A DNA stretch of 64,000 nt from Flavobacteriaceae bacterium LYZ1037 (GTDB lineage: Bacteria > Bacteroidota > Bacteroidia > Flavobacteriales > Flavobacteriaceae), in contig QFWS01000004.1 of NCBI GenBank assembly GCA_003144015.1, forward strand, positions 62,001-126,000, read 5' to 3'. Positions 54,524-63,580 of this stretch are shown here, piece by piece. A model generated the notes under the pieces. That model searched no databases and was not told the DNA's origin. It saw only the letters and a program-made list of their open reading frames with translations. Both the position numbers and the translations under genes were made by a program. Each line of letters opens with the position of its first letter. The first letter of the stretch is position 1.

Positions 54524-54616
54524 GCCATTGCGAAACCTTCAGGTCGTGGCAATCTATTAAATACGAGTTCAACATTAAAAGATTACTTCAGCAACAAGTT
54601 GCTTCGCAATGACGAA
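54524..54616. repeat. Interspersed intergenic repeat, copy 3
   Basis: CATTGCGAAACCTTCAGG opens it and GTTGCTTCGCAATGACGAA closes it, so the CATTGCGA/TCGCAATG ends are inverted; GGCAATCT and AGATTACTTC lie inside. It belongs to the GTCATTGCGA class of flavobacterial interspersed repeats (from memory). It lies between the S74 terminator and the LuxR/TPR gene. Confidence 0.65.
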
Positions 54617-54670
54617 TATTTATTATATTTATTGGGTTGAATAACATCGTGTTATCTAAAACCCAACCAA

Positions 54671-56227
54671 ATGACTTGTTTGCCATCTAACCATTTATTA
54701 AAAAATGTAGTATGTATTCTGCTATTTGGTTTTTCGGCAATAATGTTTTCTCAAAACAGCCAAGAACTTGTAGTGGAAGCTCTAGACGAGTTTATGATTA
54801 CAGAAAATCCTAACGATGGGATTAAAAATCTTCTCGCATTACAAAAGGTGGTACCCAAAACAACCGATTCGCTTCAAGGGCATTATTACATGAATTTAGG
54901 GATTGCTTATGGTCAATTAAATCAAGCCGATTCATCCTTTTGGTATTTAGATAAAGCTGAAACTTTTGCCCACAGCACATCATCAGACTTTTTATTAGCT
55001 ATGGTTTATAATACCAGAGGTTTAGTGTATATGGGAAAAGCCGAATATGAAGCTTCTTTGGCTGCTTACCAAGAGGTCATGAAATTGGCAGAAGGCAAAA
55101 ATGATAACAGACTCAACGATGTGTTAAGCAAAACCTATGGCAATCTGGGAGGTGTGTATTATCAGTTAGGTCAAATGGATAAAGCGCTTGAAACCACTAA
55201 AAAATGCCTGGTATTGTCTGAAACTTTAAAAGACACTACAGACATGGCTTTAAACCACCTACGTTTAGCCATGGTGTATAACGATTTAGACCAATTGGAT
55301 GATGGTATTTATCATTTAAGTGAAGCGCGAACATTTTTTAAAGATTTAAACAACACCACCATGTTGGTCTATGCCGAAAGTAGTTTGGGTAATATTTTCG
55401 AAAAGAAAGATGAATTAAATCAAGCTTTTAGCCATTACGAAACAGCACATCATTTAGCAACATCTGTTGGAGAGCAAGAAGAATATGCATTAACGTTACT
55501 TTCTATGGGACAAGTAAGCCTAAAGCAGTCGAAATTAAGTGTAGCTGTACGTTATGCTCAAGACGCTTTAATGTTTTCAAAAGAAAAAGGCTTTGCCGAT
55601 AGTGAAAAGGGCGCCTATGATTTGTTGTATAAAATTGCCTTGCAGAACAACCAGTCCAAACAGGCTTTAGACTATAGAAATGCCTATATTTCCTTAACCG
55701 ATTCCTTAAATAGCGTTGAGGTTAAAGCACGTGTAGCCGATATAGAAACCAAATACGAAACCACAAAAAAAGAAAAAGAAATCCAAAAGCTCACATTTGA
55801 AAGTCAGTTGAAAGACGCAACCTTAGCTGAAGCCAGAAATGCCCAAATAGCATTAGCCACAGGAGCTGTTAGCATTATTATAATCCTGGTTGTGTTTTTT
55901 ACAGCTCGTTACAAAAAGGAAAAAGCCGAACGTGAAGCACAAACCTTACAGGTAGAAGCCTTACAAAAACGCTTTATGGAATTGCACAGCAGTCCTGCTG
56001 AATTAGCAGTTAAAATGGATATGGAAAATCTCAATAAAAAACTAAACACACCACTAACAGAACGAGAATTTGAAGCCTTAAAACTTTGTATTGCCGGAAA
56101 AACTAATTCAGCCATTTCAAAAGGTTTGTATATTTCGGTAAGTACTGTAAAATTTCATCTTCGTAATGCCTATAGTAAATTAGGCGTAAATAATAGGAAG
56201 GAAGCCTTTCAGTTTATGTTGAAATAG
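54671..56227 (+). CDS. TPR-containing, membrane-anchored LuxR-type regulator
   Basis: A 518-residue protein with an N-terminal signal peptide (about residues 1-27) and TPR-like helical repeats (about 65-340; for example YYMNLGIAYGQLNQADSSFW, TYGNLGGVYYQLGQMDKAL). A coiled segment, one transmembrane helix (about 394-415, TGAVSIIIILVVFFTA) and a second coiled coil follow. The C-terminal LuxR helix-turn-helix is LTEREFEALKLCIAGKTNSA then STVKFHLRNAYSKLGV. It thus senses outside the cytoplasm with TPRs and binds DNA inside. The neighbouring S74 protein gene is the natural candidate target; this is inference. Confidence 0.88.
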   Translation: MTCLPSNHLLKNVVCILLFGFSAIMFSQNSQELVVEALDEFMITENPNDGIKNLLALQKVVPKTTDSLQGHYYMNLGIAYGQLNQADSSFWYLDKAETFAHSTSSDFLLAMVYNTRGLVYMGKAEYEASLAAYQEVMKLAEGKNDNRLNDVLSKTYGNLGGVYYQLGQMDKALETTKKCLVLSETLKDTTDMALNHLRLAMVYNDLDQLDDGIYHLSEARTFFKDLNNTTMLVYAESSLGNIFEKKDELNQAFSHYETAHHLATSVGEQEEYALTLLSMGQVSLKQSKLSVAVRYAQDALMFSKEKGFADSEKGAYDLLYKIALQNNQSKQALDYRNAYISLTDSLNSVEVKARVADIETKYETTKKEKEIQKLTFESQLKDATLAEARNAQIALATGAVSIIIILVVFFTARYKKEKAEREAQTLQVEALQKRFMELHSSPAELAVKMDMENLNKKLNTPLTEREFEALKLCIAGKTNSAISKGLYISVSTVKFHLRNAYSKLGVNNRKEAFQFMLK

Positions 56228-56306
56228 GTGTTATTATTATGTCATTACTAAAAAAAAACAGTCTTGTTTTTAAAAATGAAACGTACTATAGTCTAGTGTC
56301 TTTTTT

Positions 56307-57362
56307 CTAAATATCATCATAATCTACCTTAACAGTAGGAGTTGTGGGATGTGCCTGACAAGTTAAAATCAATCCTTCGGCCACTTCACCATCAGTTAAA
56401 ATGTTGTTTTGTCTCATGGTTACTTCACCTTCAGTCACTCTCGCCAAACAACTACTGCAAATACCACCTTGACAAGAATATGGTGCATCTAAATCTTCAT
56501 CTAAAGCCGCTTCAAGAATGGATTGTTTTTGTGACATTTCAAAGGTGGTTTCTTCATCATCAACAATAACCGTAATTTTGGTTTTACCACTAGCAATCTC
56601 ATCTTCGTTAACATCGGCAGGTTTTGCTGCTTTAAAAAGCTCGTAAAACACATTTTCTTTTGGAATACTATGCTCGGTTAAGACATCTTTTACTGTGTGA
56701 ATCATAGCTTCTGGACCACATAAATAGAAGGCGTCTACTATAACGTTCTTATGTGTGTTTTTCATGACATAATTAACCGTGCTTTTTTCAATGCGTCCAA
56801 AAATAGCATCTTCTTCGTCTGTCTGACTAAATACAAACTGGATAGAAAAACGGTCCTTATATTGATGCTGCAAGTCTAAAAGTTCCTGTAAAAACATGGT
56901 GTTTTTAGTCGATTTGTTCCCATAAACCAGAATCACCTTGCTGTATACTTCCTCTTCTAAAGCACATTTTATAATGCTTAAAATTGGTGTAATGCCAGAT
57001 CCTGCAGCAAAAAGCGCAATGTTTTTTGTTTTAGAATCGTTAGGTTCAAAAACAAAGCGTCCTTTAGGTGGAGCCACTTCTAAAACATCTCCTACTTTCA
57101 AGGTGTTATTAGCATAAGCCGAAAAAGTACCATCTGTAACTTCTTTAACAGCTACTTTTAAATAGCCACTTTTTGGAGAAGAACACAACGAATAATCTCT
57201 ACGTACTTCGTGGTTGTTAATGATAGTTTTTAAAGTAATATATTGACCAGCTTTAAAAGCATAAGTCGATTTTAAATTTTCTGGGACATCGAAACTTAAA
57301 ACAACAGATTTCTCTGTTTCTCTTGAAATGTCTTTTATAATAAGTTTATGAAAATGTGACAT
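56307..57362 (-). CDS. paaE: PaaE-like ferredoxin-NAD(P)H oxidoreductase
   Basis: A 351-residue protein, using the ATG at 57362 (MSHFHKLIIKDI); a GTG at 57377 would add five residues. Domains in order are FAD binding (RRDYSLCSSP and GTFSAYANN), NAD(P) binding (AAGSGITPILSII, FYLCGPEAM) and a C-terminal plant-type 2Fe-2S ferredoxin (CQGGICSSC plus a later Cys). It resembles the reductase of phenylacetyl-CoA epoxidase. No other paa genes are in this window, so the partner oxygenase is unknown and the symbol reflects family only. Confidence 0.85.
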   Translation of the reverse strand: MSHFHKLIIKDISRETEKSVVLSFDVPENLKSTYAFKAGQYITLKTIINNHEVRRDYSLCSSPKSGYLKVAVKEVTDGTFSAYANNTLKVGDVLEVAPPKGRFVFEPNDSKTKNIALFAAGSGITPILSIIKCALEEEVYSKVILVYGNKSTKNTMFLQELLDLQHQYKDRFSIQFVFSQTDEEDAIFGRIEKSTVNYVMKNTHKNVIVDAFYLCGPEAMIHTVKDVLTEHSIPKENVFYELFKAAKPADVNEDEIASGKTKITVIVDDEETTFEMSQKQSILEAALDEDLDAPYSCQGGICSSCLARVTEGEVTMRQNNILTDGEVAEGLILTCQAHPTTPTVKVDYDDI

Positions 57363-57465
57363 ATTAAAATTTTTCACAAAAATAAGAAATACAGTTAGTA
57401 ATTAAGTTTTGATTGTAACAAAATGTATATTAATATTACTAATAGTAAAAACCAACTATAAACTT

Positions 57466-58947
57466 ATGAAATTAAAACACTTTATAAACTTAGAATGGAA
57501 ACAATATTTTAGGTCTGCTTATTGGCAAAAAAGCATGGCAATTAATGTTTTACTGGTTTTAGTTGCTTTATATTTTGTAGTTACTTTCCTAGCATTAGGG
57601 ATTGCTTTATACCCAATTTTAAAAGACGCTTTTCCAGATCAAGACCCATTAGTTATTGTAAATAGTTATTTGTTTTATTGGTTTTTAGCAGATGTTATCA
57701 TGCGTTTTTTCTTTCAAAAACTGCCTGTTATGAGCGTAAAACCATTGCTAACATTACCCATTAAAAGACCAAAAGTGGTACACTATGTTCTAAGAAAATC
57801 AAGTTTTTCATTTTTTAATATCTTACCTCTTTTTGCAATTATTCCTTTTGGAGTGACGTTAATAATTAATGGTTATCCTTTAGTTTCAGTTGTTTTTTGG
57901 ATGGTTACTATTTTCATTATCACATTAATAATTAACTATTTAAATTTTATTATAGAAAGTATTTCTTCTGAAACCGACTTGTCTTATTTGCCAATTATTG
58001 TGTTTGCTGGAGGTTTGTTTGCTATTAATTATTTCAATATAATTTCTTTTTCCATTTTAACCTCTAATGCTGTGTCTTCAATTTATGAAACACCTTTATT
58101 AGTCGTGATTCCAATTTTGATATTAATAACCTTGTATGTTGTAAATTATAAGATACTAAAGAATAAATTGTATTTAGACAGTTCATTAAAGTCTAAAGTT
58201 CAAGAAGTAAAAGCTTCTAGTTTAGAGTGGACCAGAAAATTTGGCGATGCTGCACCTTTTATGCAATTGGATTTAAAATTAATATGGAGAAATAAGCGTC
58301 CTCGTTCTTCAGTTTTTATTTTAGTTATTGGTTTGCTTTACGGATTGTTTTTCTATCCAAATCCAGCCTATCAAGATAAACCTTGGATGTTTGCTTTTGT
58401 TGGCATATTTGTAACAGGTATTTTCTTAATTAACTTTGGACAGTTTATTCCAGCTTGGGATAGTGGGTATTATAAAATGTTGATGAGTCAAAACATAAAA
58501 TACAAGCAGTATTTAAAATCGAAATATACTTTAATGGCAGTTAGTGTAATTATCTTATTTATTTTAAGTATACCTTATGTGTATTTTGGGTGGAAAATTT
58601 TATTAGCACATTTTGCAGCTGCTGTTTATAACATTGGTATTAATACACATGTCATGTTATTAGGTGGTTCTTTTAACAGGAAAAAGATTGATTTAAATCA
58701 ACGTGCAGCATTTAATTATCAAGGTACAGGAGCTGTGCAGTGGCTTATTGGAATACCTTTAATGTTGTTGCCTTTAGCAATTTTTGGAGTATGCTATTAC
58801 TTTTTTAGTTTCGAAATAGGTTGTTTGGTTCTAACCATTCTTGGAGTAATAGGTATTGTTTTTCATCAAAAACTAATGAATGCTATTACAGAAAAATATT
58901 TAGATTCAAAATATAAAATGATTCAGGCTTTTAGTCAAGACAATTAA
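57466..58947 (+). CDS. DUF5687 family ABC-type permease
   Basis: About 493 residues from the ATG at 57466 (MKLKHFINLEWKQYFRS); a TTG at 57409 gives a less plausible leader. It has about a dozen hydrophobic helices in two halves, LIWRNKRPRSSVFI in the middle and NFGQFIPAWDSGYYKMLMSQ. The family is a Bacteroidota membrane component paired with an ABC ATPase, which here follows 12 bp later. The substrate is unknown. Confidence 0.85.
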   Translation: MKLKHFINLEWKQYFRSAYWQKSMAINVLLVLVALYFVVTFLALGIALYPILKDAFPDQDPLVIVNSYLFYWFLADVIMRFFFQKLPVMSVKPLLTLPIKRPKVVHYVLRKSSFSFFNILPLFAIIPFGVTLIINGYPLVSVVFWMVTIFIITLIINYLNFIIESISSETDLSYLPIIVFAGGLFAINYFNIISFSILTSNAVSSIYETPLLVVIPILILITLYVVNYKILKNKLYLDSSLKSKVQEVKASSLEWTRKFGDAAPFMQLDLKLIWRNKRPRSSVFILVIGLLYGLFFYPNPAYQDKPWMFAFVGIFVTGIFLINFGQFIPAWDSGYYKMLMSQNIKYKQYLKSKYTLMAVSVIILFILSIPYVYFGWKILLAHFAAAVYNIGINTHVMLLGGSFNRKKIDLNQRAAFNYQGTGAVQWLIGIPLMLLPLAIFGVCYYFFSFEIGCLVLTILGVIGIVFHQKLMNAITEKYLDSKYKMIQAFSQDN

Positions 58948-58959
58948 TAAAAACGTACT

Positions 58960-59667
58960 ATGATACAGACATCAAACCTTATAAAAACTTACGGAAGTAA
59001 AACCGTTTTAGATATAGAAAGTTTAGAGATACCAAAAGGCCAAAGTTTTGGACTAGTAGGAAATAATGGCGCAGGAAAAACGACTTATTTTAGCTTATTA
59101 TTGGATTTAATTAGACCTACAAAAGGAGACATTAGGAGCAATAATATTTTAGTAAAAGACAGTGAAGACTGGAAACCCTTTACGGCTTCATTTATTGACG
59201 AAAGTTTTTTAATTGGTTATCTAACACCCGAAGAATACTTTTATTTTATTGGCGAACTTCGTGGACAAAACAAAGCAGATGTTGATGATTTACTATCTCA
59301 ATTTGAAGATTTTTTCCATGGTGAAATATTGAATCAGAAAAAGTATTTAAGAGATTTAAGTAAAGGAAATCAGAAAAAAGCAGGCATTGTTGCTGCATTA
59401 ATAGGACATCCAGAAGTGATTATCTTAGACGAACCTTTTGCAAATCTAGATCCAACAACTCAAATTCGTTTAAAAGAGATTATTAAAAACCTTGCAGAAA
59501 AACAAGGGGTTACCGTTCTTGTGTCTAGTCACGATTTAATGCACGTTACAGATGTTTGCGAACGTATTGTTGTATTAGAAAAAGGAAAAATTATTAAAGA
59601 TTTAAAGACAAGTGAAGCGACACTAAAAGAGTTAGAAGCCCATTTTTCAGGAACAGAAATGGCTTAA
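58960..59667 (+). CDS. ABC transporter ATP-binding protein
   Basis: A 235-residue ATPase. It has Walker A GLVGNNGAGKTT (about residues 31-42), a signature-like DLSKGNQKKAGI in place of LSGGQ, Walker B VIILDEPFANLDP and switch His in SSHD. It is the partner of the DUF5687 permease in a two-gene operon. The direction of transport is probably export, as for most of this subfamily, but is not proven. Confidence 0.93.
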   Translation: MIQTSNLIKTYGSKTVLDIESLEIPKGQSFGLVGNNGAGKTTYFSLLLDLIRPTKGDIRSNNILVKDSEDWKPFTASFIDESFLIGYLTPEEYFYFIGELRGQNKADVDDLLSQFEDFFHGEILNQKKYLRDLSKGNQKKAGIVAALIGHPEVIILDEPFANLDPTTQIRLKEIIKNLAEKQGVTVLVSSHDLMHVTDVCERIVVLEKGKIIKDLKTSEATLKELEAHFSGTEMA

Positions 59668-59740
59668 GGGTTTTCAAAATACTCAAGTGTTTTTTATCTA
59701 AAAAAACAATCTATAATATTTATTATATTTCCCGCAGAGT

Positions 59741-59748
59741 TATATTTG
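59741..59748 (+). promoter_or_regulatory. Possible -7 element upstream of sprE/porW
   Basis: TATATTTG (TAnnTTTG) in the 184-bp gap before the sprE start, predicting a leader of about 100 nt. No -33 TTG is visible. Confidence 0.3.
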
Positions 59749-59851
59749 GTATATTTCTTTACAAATAATTCAAAAAGATGCCTTATTTTTACGGCTATAC
59801 ATAATATATGTAGCTATTTATAGTTTATATTTAAACCTAATACTTTCAACA

Positions 59852-62422
59852 TTGCGTACATCTTTTAGAATCATATCATTCCTGTTCTGTGTCGCTCTTT
59901 TTATTTCGAGTTGTTCACGAAAAAAAGACTCATTTATTAGCAGAAATTATCATGCATTATCTGCCAAAGACAATACGTTATATAATGGATACATTGCTTT
60001 AGAAGAAGGACGAATAGGATTAAACGAATCTTACCAAGATAATTATTGGGATATACTTCCAGTAGAGCGTATGCAAGTAGATGATGAGGTGATACTCCCT
60101 GGTCAAAACAAAAACGAAAGCTTCAGTCGTGCAGAAGAAAAAGCAGTTAAAGCCATTCAAATGCACAGTATGAATATTCAAGGCAAAGAAGTCAACCCAC
60201 AAATGGATGAAGCCTATTTGCTCTTAGGAAAATCTAGATATTTTGACCAAAGGTTCGTGCCAGCTTTAGAAGCCTTCAACTACATTTTATATAAATATGC
60301 AGCAAGCGATAAAATCAATCAAGCAAAAATTTGGAGAGAAAAAACAAATCTTAGATTAGAAAACGATCAACTTGCTATAGAAAACTTAAAACGTTTACTC
60401 GAGCAAGAAGAATTAAAAGATCAAGATTTAGCAGATGCTACATCAACACTTGCTCAAGCTTATATAAATTTAAAATCTCTTGATAGTGCCGTTACACAAC
60501 TAAACATAGCAAGCCTTAACACTAAAAACAACGACGAAAGAGGTCGTTATAGATATATTCAGGGACAGCTTTATAACCGACTTGGATATAAAGACAGTGC
60601 CAATATAGCTTTTGAACAAGTTATTAAATTAAACCGAAAAACCCCTCGTATTTATTTAATCGCTGCTCATTTAGAACAAGCTAATAATCTAAGTATTTCA
60701 GAAGATAATAGAGAAATTATCCTAGAAACACTTACAGAGATTGAAGAGAATAGAGAAAACAGACCGTTTTTAGATAAAATTTACCATCAAATAGGGGATT
60801 ATTATCGCACTATAGCATCCGACTCTCTTGCGGTAGAATATTATAACAGATCCTTACGTACCAATTCGGCTGATAAAAAATTAAAAGCAATTAATTATGA
60901 AATTCTTGGAGATTACTTTTTCGATTATTCCGAATATAAAATAGCAGGTGCTTATTTTGATAGTACAATGACCAATATGGTTAAAGATAGCAAGCCTTTT
61001 AGAATTATTAAACGTAAAAGAGACAACTTAGACGATGTTATTTATTACGAAGACATTGCTGTTGTTAATGATAGTATTTTATCGCTTACAGCTTTATCTT
61101 ATGAAGATCAATTGGCTTATTTTGAAAACTACACAGAGCAATTAAAAATTCAAGCAGAAAAAGAAAAAGAAGAGGAAGAAATTCAAGAACGCAACAAAGA
61201 GTTTGCTAACAATTTCGCAAATAATGATTTTGAAGCAAAAAGTGCTAAATCTATGACTTTAAGTAGAGGCCCAAACGGCCCTCCTGGGGGATCAAGTTTT
61301 TATTTTTATAATCCCACAACCGTGGCTTATGGAAAAAACGATTTTATAAAAAATTGGGGAGATCGAGCCTTAGAAGATGACTGGAGGTGGTCTACAAAAA
61401 GTAAATCTTTTATCAATAAAGAAACCCTAAACACAGTAGCAGTAGCTGTGGCCGAAAACGAATTGTTCAACCCAGAATATTATATAGATAAAATACCAAC
61501 AGACCAGAAAAAAATAGATAGTATTATAAAAGAAAGAAATTTTGCATACTATCAGTTAGCTGTTATTTATAAAGAAAAGTTTAAGGAGTATGAGCTTTCT
61601 AAAGAAACATTTCAACACTTATTAAACCAAGAACCAGAAGAAAAATTGGTGCTCCCGTCTAAATATAATTTGTATAAATTATATGCTTTATTAGAAGAAA
61701 ATGACGAAGCAACTATAGCTAAAAACGATATTATAGCTAATTATCCAGACTCACGTTATGCAGCCATTTTATTGAATCCAGAAGCAGGAGCAGCGAAAGA
61801 TGAAAACAGTCCGGAAAACATTTACACCAAATTATTCAACAAGCTAGAGAATCAAGAATTCAGTGAGGTCATTACACAAAGCGACGAATATATTACAGCT
61901 TTTGAAGGAGACCCAATGGTACCTAAATTCGAATTGCTTAAAGCAACTGCAACTGGAAGACTGAATGGTTTTGATGCCTATAGCAATGCGCTAAATTTTG
62001 TAGCGTTAAATTATGCGAATACTCCAGAAGGTGTAAGGGCTCAAGAGATAATAGACAATGTGTTACCTAAATTAGCAAATAAAGAGTTTGTAGATAGTGA
62101 AACAGATGATAATTACAAAGTAGTTTACTATTTCACCAATACAACTAAAGAAGCCATAGAGGCGTTTAAAACAGCTTTAGATAAAGAAATTGAAAAAGTA
62201 AACGTTTATAATTTATCCATTTCTGAAGATATTTATAATCCAACGACAACCTTTGTTATTATCCATGGATTAAAAAGTAAAGATGGAGCTCTAGGTTATG
62301 CCGAATCATTAGAGGAGAAAAAGAAAGATAAAATAAAGCATGATCATTTTGCTGTGTCTTCTACTAATTACAGAATCATACAAATTCACAAGAATTTTGA
62401 TGAGTATTTAAATATTGAATAA
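59852..62422 (+). CDS. sprE: Type IX secretion / gliding motility lipoprotein SprE (PorW)
   Basis: An 856-residue lipoprotein that starts with TTG and has a lipobox FISSC (about Cys21). Many TPR-like helical pairs follow (for example AYLLLGKSRYFDQRFVPALEAF, YHQIGDYYRTIASDSLAVEYY). The family-typical central motif SFYFYNPTTVAYGKNDF with WGDRALEDDWRWS comes before more helical repeats. SprE/PorW is an outer-membrane-associated component needed for T9SS function. The other T9SS genes are not in this window. A bactofilin gene follows 19 bp downstream. Confidence 0.92.
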   Translation: MRTSFRIISFLFCVALFISSCSRKKDSFISRNYHALSAKDNTLYNGYIALEEGRIGLNESYQDNYWDILPVERMQVDDEVILPGQNKNESFSRAEEKAVKAIQMHSMNIQGKEVNPQMDEAYLLLGKSRYFDQRFVPALEAFNYILYKYAASDKINQAKIWREKTNLRLENDQLAIENLKRLLEQEELKDQDLADATSTLAQAYINLKSLDSAVTQLNIASLNTKNNDERGRYRYIQGQLYNRLGYKDSANIAFEQVIKLNRKTPRIYLIAAHLEQANNLSISEDNREIILETLTEIEENRENRPFLDKIYHQIGDYYRTIASDSLAVEYYNRSLRTNSADKKLKAINYEILGDYFFDYSEYKIAGAYFDSTMTNMVKDSKPFRIIKRKRDNLDDVIYYEDIAVVNDSILSLTALSYEDQLAYFENYTEQLKIQAEKEKEEEEIQERNKEFANNFANNDFEAKSAKSMTLSRGPNGPPGGSSFYFYNPTTVAYGKNDFIKNWGDRALEDDWRWSTKSKSFINKETLNTVAVAVAENELFNPEYYIDKIPTDQKKIDSIIKERNFAYYQLAVIYKEKFKEYELSKETFQHLLNQEPEEKLVLPSKYNLYKLYALLEENDEATIAKNDIIANYPDSRYAAILLNPEAGAAKDENSPENIYTKLFNKLENQEFSEVITQSDEYITAFEGDPMVPKFELLKATATGRLNGFDAYSNALNFVALNYANTPEGVRAQEIIDNVLPKLANKEFVDSETDDNYKVVYYFTNTTKEAIEAFKTALDKEIEKVNVYNLSISEDIYNPTTTFVIIHGLKSKDGALGYAESLEEKKKDKIKHDHFAVSSTNYRIIQIHKNFDEYLNIE

Positions 62423-62441
62423 CTATTAAAAACAGTTCATT

Positions 62442-62867
62442 ATGTTTTCTGAAAATAAAAAAGACAAAACAAGCCTTGAATTAACATCAAGTCAAAATAT
62501 TGTCTCTAAAGGCACAAAAATTGTTGGAGATTTAACAAGTGAAGGCGATTTAAGAATAGATGGAACTATTGAAGGGAATTTAAAAACACCTGGAAAAGTA
62601 GTTGTTGGTAAGACAGGATATGTTAAAGGAACTTTAAGTGGTACTGATGCTTATTTTGAAGGGAAATTTTCAGGTAAATTATCGTTGTCTGGAACTTTAT
62701 CTTTAAAATCTACAGCACATATAGAAGGTGAAGTTGTTTTAGGAAAACTAGAAGTGGAGCCTGGTGCAACATTTAATGTAACTTGTGCTATGAAAGGCGC
62801 TGTAAAAGATTTTAACTCTAGAAGTGAACAAAAAGAACTCCCAAAATCCGGACAAGAAACAGCTTAA
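62442..62867 (+). CDS. Bactofilin
   Basis: A 141-residue cytoskeletal beta-helix protein. The core (about residues 20-115) repeats G-x-(I/L/V)-x-G-(D/N/T) patterns: GTKIVGDLTSEGDLRIDGT, EGNLKTPGKVVVGKTG, VKGTLSG and SAHIEGEV-like text (TAHIEGEVVLGKLEVEPGA). Flanking tails are disordered. Bactofilins form filaments that organise envelope growth. Its end overlaps atpZ by 44 bases, so the two are translationally linked. Confidence 0.94.
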   Translation: MFSENKKDKTSLELTSSQNIVSKGTKIVGDLTSEGDLRIDGTIEGNLKTPGKVVVGKTGYVKGTLSGTDAYFEGKFSGKLSLSGTLSLKSTAHIEGEVVLGKLEVEPGATFNVTCAMKGAVKDFNSRSEQKELPKSGQETA

Positions 62868-63066
62868 TACTTACGCTCGTTATTCCAGTATTGCTTTCCA
62901 AATGTTTGCTATTATTGGCATTGGGGCTTTTATTGGTGTAAAATTAGACGATGCTTTTCCAAACAAACACAACCTCTACACCATTATTCTATCTTTAGTG
63001 TTTGTAATTTTTGCTATTGTTTTTGTAATAAGACGTATTATTGCAATCTCAAAAGAAGACAATTAA
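62824..63066 (+). CDS. atpZ: AtpZ/AtpI family protein
   Basis: An 80-residue protein with two transmembrane helices (about residues 22-40 and 51-70; RYSSIAFQMFAIIGIGAFIG is the family block) and a following LDDAFP. It starts with GTG inside the bactofilin gene. AtpZ/AtpI proteins assist F-type ATP synthase c-ring assembly or ion supply, and atpB lies just downstream. Confidence 0.88.
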   Translation: MNKKNSQNPDKKQLNTYARYSSIAFQMFAIIGIGAFIGVKLDDAFPNKHNLYTIILSLVFVIFAIVFVIRRIIAISKEDN

Positions 63067-63468
63067 ATGAATCCAGCTTTTAAATCTAGACAACTTTCGT
63101 TTTTAATTCAAAATATAGCAGTAACCCTTATTTTATTTGGGATACACAGTTATTTGCTATTTCATTTTGCTGAAAATATCAACTTTATTATTCCTTTATG
63201 GCAAGTATATGTCTTTCATTTTGTGGTTACCACCTTATTATATTCAGTCATTAATTTTCAATACTCTAGAGGGAAAACCGAAATTTTCAACTTATTTATG
63301 GGGTTTACCTTCTTAAAAATGATTTTAGCTATCGTTTTTTTACTCCCAGTTTTGTTATCAGATACAGAACATAAACAGCCAGATGTATTCAACTTTTTTA
63401 TCCCTTACTTTTTATACTTGTTTTTTGAAGTCTTTTCTTTAACAAGTTTCCTTCAAAAAAAGCCTTGA
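63067..63468 (+). CDS. DUF6168 family membrane protein
   Basis: A 133-residue protein with four predicted helices (about residues 11-32, 41-63, 74-97, 107-128). It starts directly after the atpZ stop. The family is recognised from memory as a small flavobacterial membrane protein usually found between atpZ and atpB; function is unknown. A role in ATP-synthase assembly is suggested only by position. Confidence 0.72.
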   Translation: MNPAFKSRQLSFLIQNIAVTLILFGIHSYLLFHFAENINFIIPLWQVYVFHFVVTTLLYSVINFQYSRGKTEIFNLFMGFTFLKMILAIVFLLPVLLSDTEHKQPDVFNFFIPYFLYLFFEVFSLTSFLQKKP

Positions 63469-63494
63469 AAACCCTCTAAAAACAAGGCTTTAAA
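63459..63494 (+). terminator. Candidate terminator between the DUF6168 gene and atpB
   Basis: AAAGCCTTG (63459-63467) pairs with CAAGGCTTT (63483-63491), giving a 9-bp perfect stem with a 15-nt loop that overlaps the DUF6168 stop codon. The following T-run is short, so termination may be partial. Confidence 0.55.
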
Positions 63495-63512
63495 TAATCA
63501 TTAAAAAAGTGT

Positions 63513-63542
63513 TTGACATTTAATATAATGTACGTACATTTG
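63513..63542 (+). promoter_or_regulatory. Bacteroidota-type promoter for atpB
   Basis: TTG at 63513-63515 (within TTTGACA), a 19-bp spacer and TACATTTG at 63535-63542 fit the consensus exactly. The leader is about 32 nt to the ATG at 63581. Confidence 0.8.
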
Positions 63543-63580
63543 CACGGAATTTAAAGCAAGGTATTTTTAATCAATACATA

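Noticed and set aside
57409-57465. Upstream TTG start for the DUF5687 permease
   Set aside because: The leader is hydrophobic but not family-like; the ATG at 57466 gives the expected MKLKHFINLEWKQ start.
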